A stretch of 64,000 nucleotides of DNA from Paracyclopina nana. Its lineage: Eukaryota > Arthropoda > Copepoda > Cyclopoida > Cyclopettidae. The notes under the pieces were generated by a model, which saw only the letters and a program-made list of their open reading frames with translations, ran no database searches and was not told the origin of the DNA. Below, in pieces: positions 59,901 through 64,000 of this stretch. The first letter of the stretch is position 1. Each line of letters opens with the position of its first letter. The stretch is from contig JAGUCH010000008.1 of NCBI GenBank assembly GCA_019096065.1, positions 5,895,001-5,959,000 of the forward strand, written 5' to 3'. A program made the position numbers and the translations under genes.

Positions 59901-60636
59901 CATAACGACATAAACTCACCCACCAAGGAGAGCTAACACAAAACAATAACTTATAGAAAACTTGGGAAAAATTTCTGGTTGGGACCTTATAACATTCAAT
60001 TTAGAGCTCCTTATCAAACACATCCAAAAGTGGTTCACCAAAAAACATTTGATTAAATTATCTCTATAAAAATTCTTAGCAATTTGAAAGATGCCAAGAA
60101 AGAATGGAATTTCTATTCTCAGGTTTAAGTTAATAGATGAAAAAAGCTGAAGAATGGAGGCCAACTCAAAAACTACAAGGAAAATAAGAGACAAACCTGG
60201 GATGTGTCAATGTCAGAAATCATCAGGGTATCTCGAATGTAATCCAGACATTTTTCAATTTGCCTAGTTTCAAATTTGACAAAATGGAGTCTGGCATCTT
60301 CATTCACCTCAATGATGGACCTTTCTTGAGTTTCTATTCGACACTTCATACCAGCCTCAATTTTGGCCTTTTCTATCCTTTGTCTTTTCTCCTCCAGAGC
60401 TTCATCACTAATTAATTTCATAATTAAATCATTCAGGAAAATTATTTAAGGTAATTCCACCTGATATTCCGCTCAGCTTGGTACAGCACTCTTGTTGTTG
60501 CAATCGTAGAATAATAAGCAATTTTGGTTAAACTTCCACCAATGTCAATTGCAAATAATTTGGCATCCTTCAAATTGCGGAAAGCAATGATATTTGAATG
60601 TTCCGATGGATTCCAGCCTGAATTTGCAGCCGCCAT
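53952..60636 (-). CDS. PANK4: pantothenate kinase 4 (PanK domain plus DUF89 phosphatase)
   Basis: Nine exons (minus strand): 60636-60461, 60407-60197, 59418-59070, 58824-58638, 58582-58292, 57728-57334, 56722-56209, 54560-54365, 54155-53952; phases agree; about 840 aa. The N-terminal pantothenate-kinase domain has [11 protein letters not shown] (28-38), VTGGGAYKF (136-144), [11 protein letters not shown] and [13 protein letters not shown]161 and R226 correspond by spacing (65 versus 69 residues apart) and context to PanK3 Glu138 and Arg207. The C-terminal DUF89 domain carries metal-site residues D689/N690 (FIDNSGMDV) and D725 (NDVT), 36 residues apart as in human PANK4, and ends [13 protein letters not shown] and [12 protein letters not shown]. 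In mammals the protein is a 4'-phosphopantetheine phosphatase with an inactive kinase domain, limiting coenzyme A synthesis. The linker encoded by the 395-bp exon is Ser-rich and longer than in human PANK4 (773 aa). Confidence 0.94.
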
Positions 60637-61062
60637 TTTGTTTTAGCCAAAAGATAGCTTATCTGAGGCTGTCAACCTTAAAATATTGAAAAGTGTTGAA
60701 AAAACAGGGCAGGAGTTTGTTTTTGTTATTGTTGAGGTCGGAACTTCTCTAGTTTTACTCACGCAACCTTTTGCGGAACTTTCAGTAATAATTATTTTTA
60801 AGATATTGTATGGTTTTTTATTTCACACTGAATCATTGTACGAATTGCAAGGCAAGTATCCACAATTTCGCTTTTGAGTCTCTTTCATCTTTATTTTTGT
60901 TTTTCTTTGGTATATTATATACAACAACATTTATTTTACAATATTCCTGATTGATTGTGAGTGAGTGATGATAATAAATTTACGCGGGGAAGCATAAATT
61001 ACAGAGAAAAACATGGATTGTTTTAGAAAGGCAGTTTGATTATTCCATTAGGATTCTGAGTT
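60637..61062. other. PANK4 upstream region and 3' flank of the adhesion-like gene
   Basis: A minus-strand AATAAA (TTTATT at 60930-60935) lies about 130 bp after the distal stop of the adhesion-like gene and may be its poly(A) signal. The rest is the presumed PANK4 promoter. Confidence 0.45.
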
Positions 61063-63859
61063 TCAACTCGTGGATGATGGCTTGATTTCAGCATACTCTG
61101 TGGGCTCATTTTCAGCTCCCTCTGATCGAGTACCTATAATAATGATATGTTTAAGAAAATCAGCTAATTTTAGATGATTTTTCAATTACCTGAACCAAGC
61201 GCAGATTTGTCGATGTCAGCATACACAATGCTGTCTCCATCCTTTTTGTCCTCGTTCAGCTGAAAAATATTTTCGAAACTGAATGCAAAGTGGAAAATAT
61301 GCTTAAATTGAGTGATAATTGAGTGAAACATGCATGCTGTTTTGGCTAGTGACCTTTGGTCTACTTTTAAAGGGAACCAAGCCAAAAAAAATTGAATGCC
61401 AACTTTGTGAGTGGTTTTTTTTTAAATGTGCGCGAAATCACATCAAGTTTCCTCATACTTCCTCTTGTCTTGGTGCCACTTTTGAGCTTCGTCTTGTCGG
61501 GATGCTCTTTGGTAATTTACATGGTTTTTAGCTATTTTCTATTAAGTAAGTGAAGTTTTATTTTTTTCAGGCTTACCTTCATTTCTGCTTCTGGCGTTTC
61601 AGCAGCATATTTGCTTTCTTTGGGCTTTGTCACAGACTTTTTGACAGCCGCAAAAAAGTCAGACATTCTGGTAGCGACGTTTGCCTTTTTCGCGGGCTCC
61701 TCTTTCTTTGCGTCCTCTTCAGCGCCATCTGTTACCCTGTTTTCATCCCCTTCAGCTTTTTTGGCCTCTGTGTCCTCTGCACTTTCTGTATCACTTCTAA
61801 AAATTCTTGTTCTTTAGACTGCAGTTTTGACAATTTTTATTTTCTAGAATAATTACCCTTCTTTTTCCACTGCGCGTTCTGCATCTTCATCGCTCGTTTT
61901 CTTGGCTGAAAAGGAATGATGTAAAATTAGACAAAAACTTGGGATTGTTGGCAACTGTGAAAAATAAATGAAATCCTTTTTCTACATTGAGAGACCGTTT
62001 TCCTTTATTTTCTCTAAAGTCAAGGTAAATTCACCGAAAAAGTTGTTTTTGTATTTGGGGAAAATGCGCAGTTTTGATTATTCAGTACATGTTTGATGTT
62101 TTCGTTTTCGTTTTTGTTACAAATTACAGCAATAATAATAAATTCTGTAGTTGAGATTTCTTGCAATGTAGTTTGGGTGACATTAATAATACATATGGGG
62201 GTATGCACATTATTGATGATAATTAAAGAAGCTCGAGCAAAAATGGAACTAATAATCATATGAATAATATGAGGAAATGTGACTTCTTCTTCTTCATTAG
62301 AGTTTCAGCTGTTTGCTTACAAAAACCACGTGGTTTTGTTTACTTTAGCTTGTTGATGTCGGAGGGCAAAAAACAAACATTGTTTTTTTTGTATCATTTG
62401 GGGCGGGACTCAGACTTTCAGAAAAGTGTGAAAGCAAGCTATTTTTAAATGTATTATTCCTCATGCCATTTTTAGTGTAAAGAATTAGCTGAAAACTGAA
62501 TTCATGGTCATTCTGCACTCACAAGAAGCACTCTCACTTTTGAAGACTGGTTAAGGCATTTTCTCCTTAGTCACACAATTTAACCAGCTTTGCATTTTGT
62601 AGCTGTCCAAAACTCAGCCTCAGTTTGTAGCTGCTGTTGTTGTTTACACTGGCGTATGCGCGCCATTGGACTTCTTGTCTGCATCAGCTGACTCAGCTGT
62701 TTTAGTCTCAGCTGCGGCTGCTGGCTTTGACTCAACAACAACTGGCTTTGACTCTGCTTTCTTCTCAGGAGATTTCTCAGCTAATTTGCCTTTCTCTGGG
62801 TCATCAAAAGCCTCCTTTTCTTCATCCAAAGGATCACCAGACTTGGCTAAAAAACGGCATTAATAGCATTTTTGCAGTAATCATAGAGGAATCATGAATA
62901 TATTACTATTTCTCTTTCAAATATACAAAAATCAAAACAGAAAAGCGTGCAAAGCAATGGAAATATGAAAAGGAGAAACCGTCTGGCAGAATCCTCTATG
63001 ATTTGAAGCAAAAAAATGGTATTATGCAGTTTTGTAGCAAATTTGAATTTGAAATTTCGCGCGCTCTCCGAGTGGTGTTAAGTAAAATGTCAATTCCATT
63101 ATGCCAATAACCAGTAGTACAAGTGAAAGTGGTGGGTGAAAATTTGGTAGAAAGTGATAAGAAAGTTGCTGCTAAAACCATTTTTTTGCATCATAGAGGA
63201 TGATTTTTGGTGCCAAACCGTTCTTCCCATTCCATGATAATAATATTGATTACAAAAAGAACTACATCGAAAATATACAATCTGACCCTAAGTAAGTAGG
63301 ATCAAACTGTCTATTCTTTGTAAAAACATGCAAAAAGTTACCAGGATTCCATGCAAGAGTGTATTGCCATCTAGGGGCTAAAAATAACACCATAGAATAT
63401 CCAGCATGCAGTGAAATGAAAAACCCATGAATTAGTGAGATAAGAAGATGGGATGCAGTTTTTTTTCCACAGATACATAATTTCCTTACCAACTGGCTTA
63501 GCAATTTAAGCCTGTGTATTTTCTCGACGTTCCTCTTCAGGGAAGAAGAAATGTTAAGAAAAAGGAAAAGAGGAGAAAAAGCAAGAAGTGGTGAATCAAG
63601 GCCTATTTCAGGCCACGGTCATGCAATCAAGGTCAATTTTTTCACGGTCATCAACGAGGACAAGTTAGGAGAAAACAAAACGATTCGCGAATTCGCAATG
63701 ATAAAAGCAAGCGAGAAATGAAAAAAAAATCAACAATAGAAATTGACATACCTGCAAAGCAGAGAATTCCTTTGACTCTTGCAAAGACTGTAATGCCCAG
63801 AACGACGACAATGATGATAACCAAGATAACAATGCCGACCACAGGTCCACTAGCGCCCT
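61063..63859 (-). CDS. single-pass cell-adhesion-like receptor, 3' end, long-tail isoform (partial)
   Basis: Exons on the minus strand: 63859-63752 (TM), 61905-61857, 61796-61577, 61259-61190 and 61133-61063, all GT-AG and in phase; the 5' part lies beyond the right edge. The TM exon encodes GASGPVVGIVILVIIIVVVL then a short cytoplasmic stretch (KGILCFAG). The tail begins AKKTSDEDAERA and is highly charged (Glu/Lys/Asp), with SDFFAAVKKSVTKPKESK in the third exon. It ends with two tyrosine motifs, IVYADI and TEYAEI, of the ITIM/ITSM type (S/I/V/L/T-x-Y-x-x-I). The TM plus acidic, Lys-Pro-rich tails resemble NCAM/Fasciclin II, but no Ig or FN3 domains are in view, so the family is tentative. 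Confidence 0.6.
62644..62846 (-). CDS. alternative terminal exon, short-tail isoform of the same receptor
   Basis: Acceptor TTTTTTAG|CC at 62846 has the same phase as the alternative exon at 61905, and both begin by completing an Ala-Lys codon pair. The exon encodes about 67 residues, AKSGDPLDEEKEAFDDPEKG through Lys/Glu/Pro/Ala-rich sequence to GAHTPV and a TAA stop. Joined to the TM exon (63859-63752), it gives a short cytoplasmic tail lacking the tyrosine motifs. Its composition resembles the end of NCAM-type tails (KPEC..ETKPAPAE-like). Choice between this and the distal exons would switch tyrosine signalling on or off (inference). Confidence 0.6.
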
Positions 63860-64000
63860 CTGCAATGAAAAAATAAAATAAAATTAGTAAAAACATTTAA
63901 AGGTCATTGAAAAAAATTCTTTTAGATAGAAAGCATGCTCAAGGGAGTAGAAATCAAATCATGGTGTTAACATTTTACTTCTACTGGAAATCTACCAATC

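Overview
The window is nuclear DNA from an animal, most likely an arthropod and probably a pancrustacean. The genes have GT-AG introns of about 50 bp to 2.6 kb. They include three ecdysteroid-kinase-like (EcKL) genes, a family typical of insects and crustaceans, a clan-2 cytochrome P450, an octopamine-beta-like amine receptor and an FMRFamide-receptor-like GPCR. There is no operon logic; genes lie on both strands, separated by AT-rich spacers with small transposon relics. I derived the exon structures by matching splice sites, reading phase and family similarity. None was checked against transcripts.

Layout. 1-13.8 kb is gene-poor: a Harbinger-like MITE (464-692), a small two-TM exon (4766-5115), and a membrane-protein ORF (9476-10153) followed by a 1.8-kb palindromic element made largely of a 10-bp repeat and by two decayed copies of the gene's 3' end. 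13.9-17.2 kb (-) is an EHD-type membrane-remodelling ATPase. 19.5-22.5 kb (+) holds two FET-family (FUS/EWS/TAF15, fly cabeza) RNA-binding protein genes separated by a second MITE. 23.6-26.1 kb (+) is an octopamine-beta-like receptor. 26.6-32.1 kb is a cluster of EcKL(+), EcKL(-), P450(-), EcKL(+). 32.3-33.1 kb (-) is a phospholipid scramblase. 34.0-39.8 kb (+) is Sec16. 40.5-47.9 kb (-) is a 13-exon FMRFamide-receptor-like GPCR with an unusual N-terminal hydrophobic segment. 48.0-50.3 kb (-) is a small coiled-coil protein. 54.0-60.6 kb (-) is pantothenate kinase 4 with its DUF89 phosphatase domain. 61.1-63.9 kb (-) is the 3' end of a single-pass adhesion-like receptor (NCAM/Fasciclin II-like, tentative) with two alternative cytoplasmic tails; it runs off the right edge.

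The most coherent functional group is the EcKL/P450 cluster, which suggests steroid or xenobiotic metabolism (hydroxylation and phosphorylation). The other genes are housekeeping or neuronal neighbours. The items most worth a second look are the palindromic 10-mer element in its duplicated context, the extra membrane segment on the FMRFamide-type receptor, the altered TM5 serines of the amine receptor, and a PANK4 that keeps both kinase residues reported lost in mammalian PANK4. I found no CRISPR array, rRNA or confident tRNA gene.
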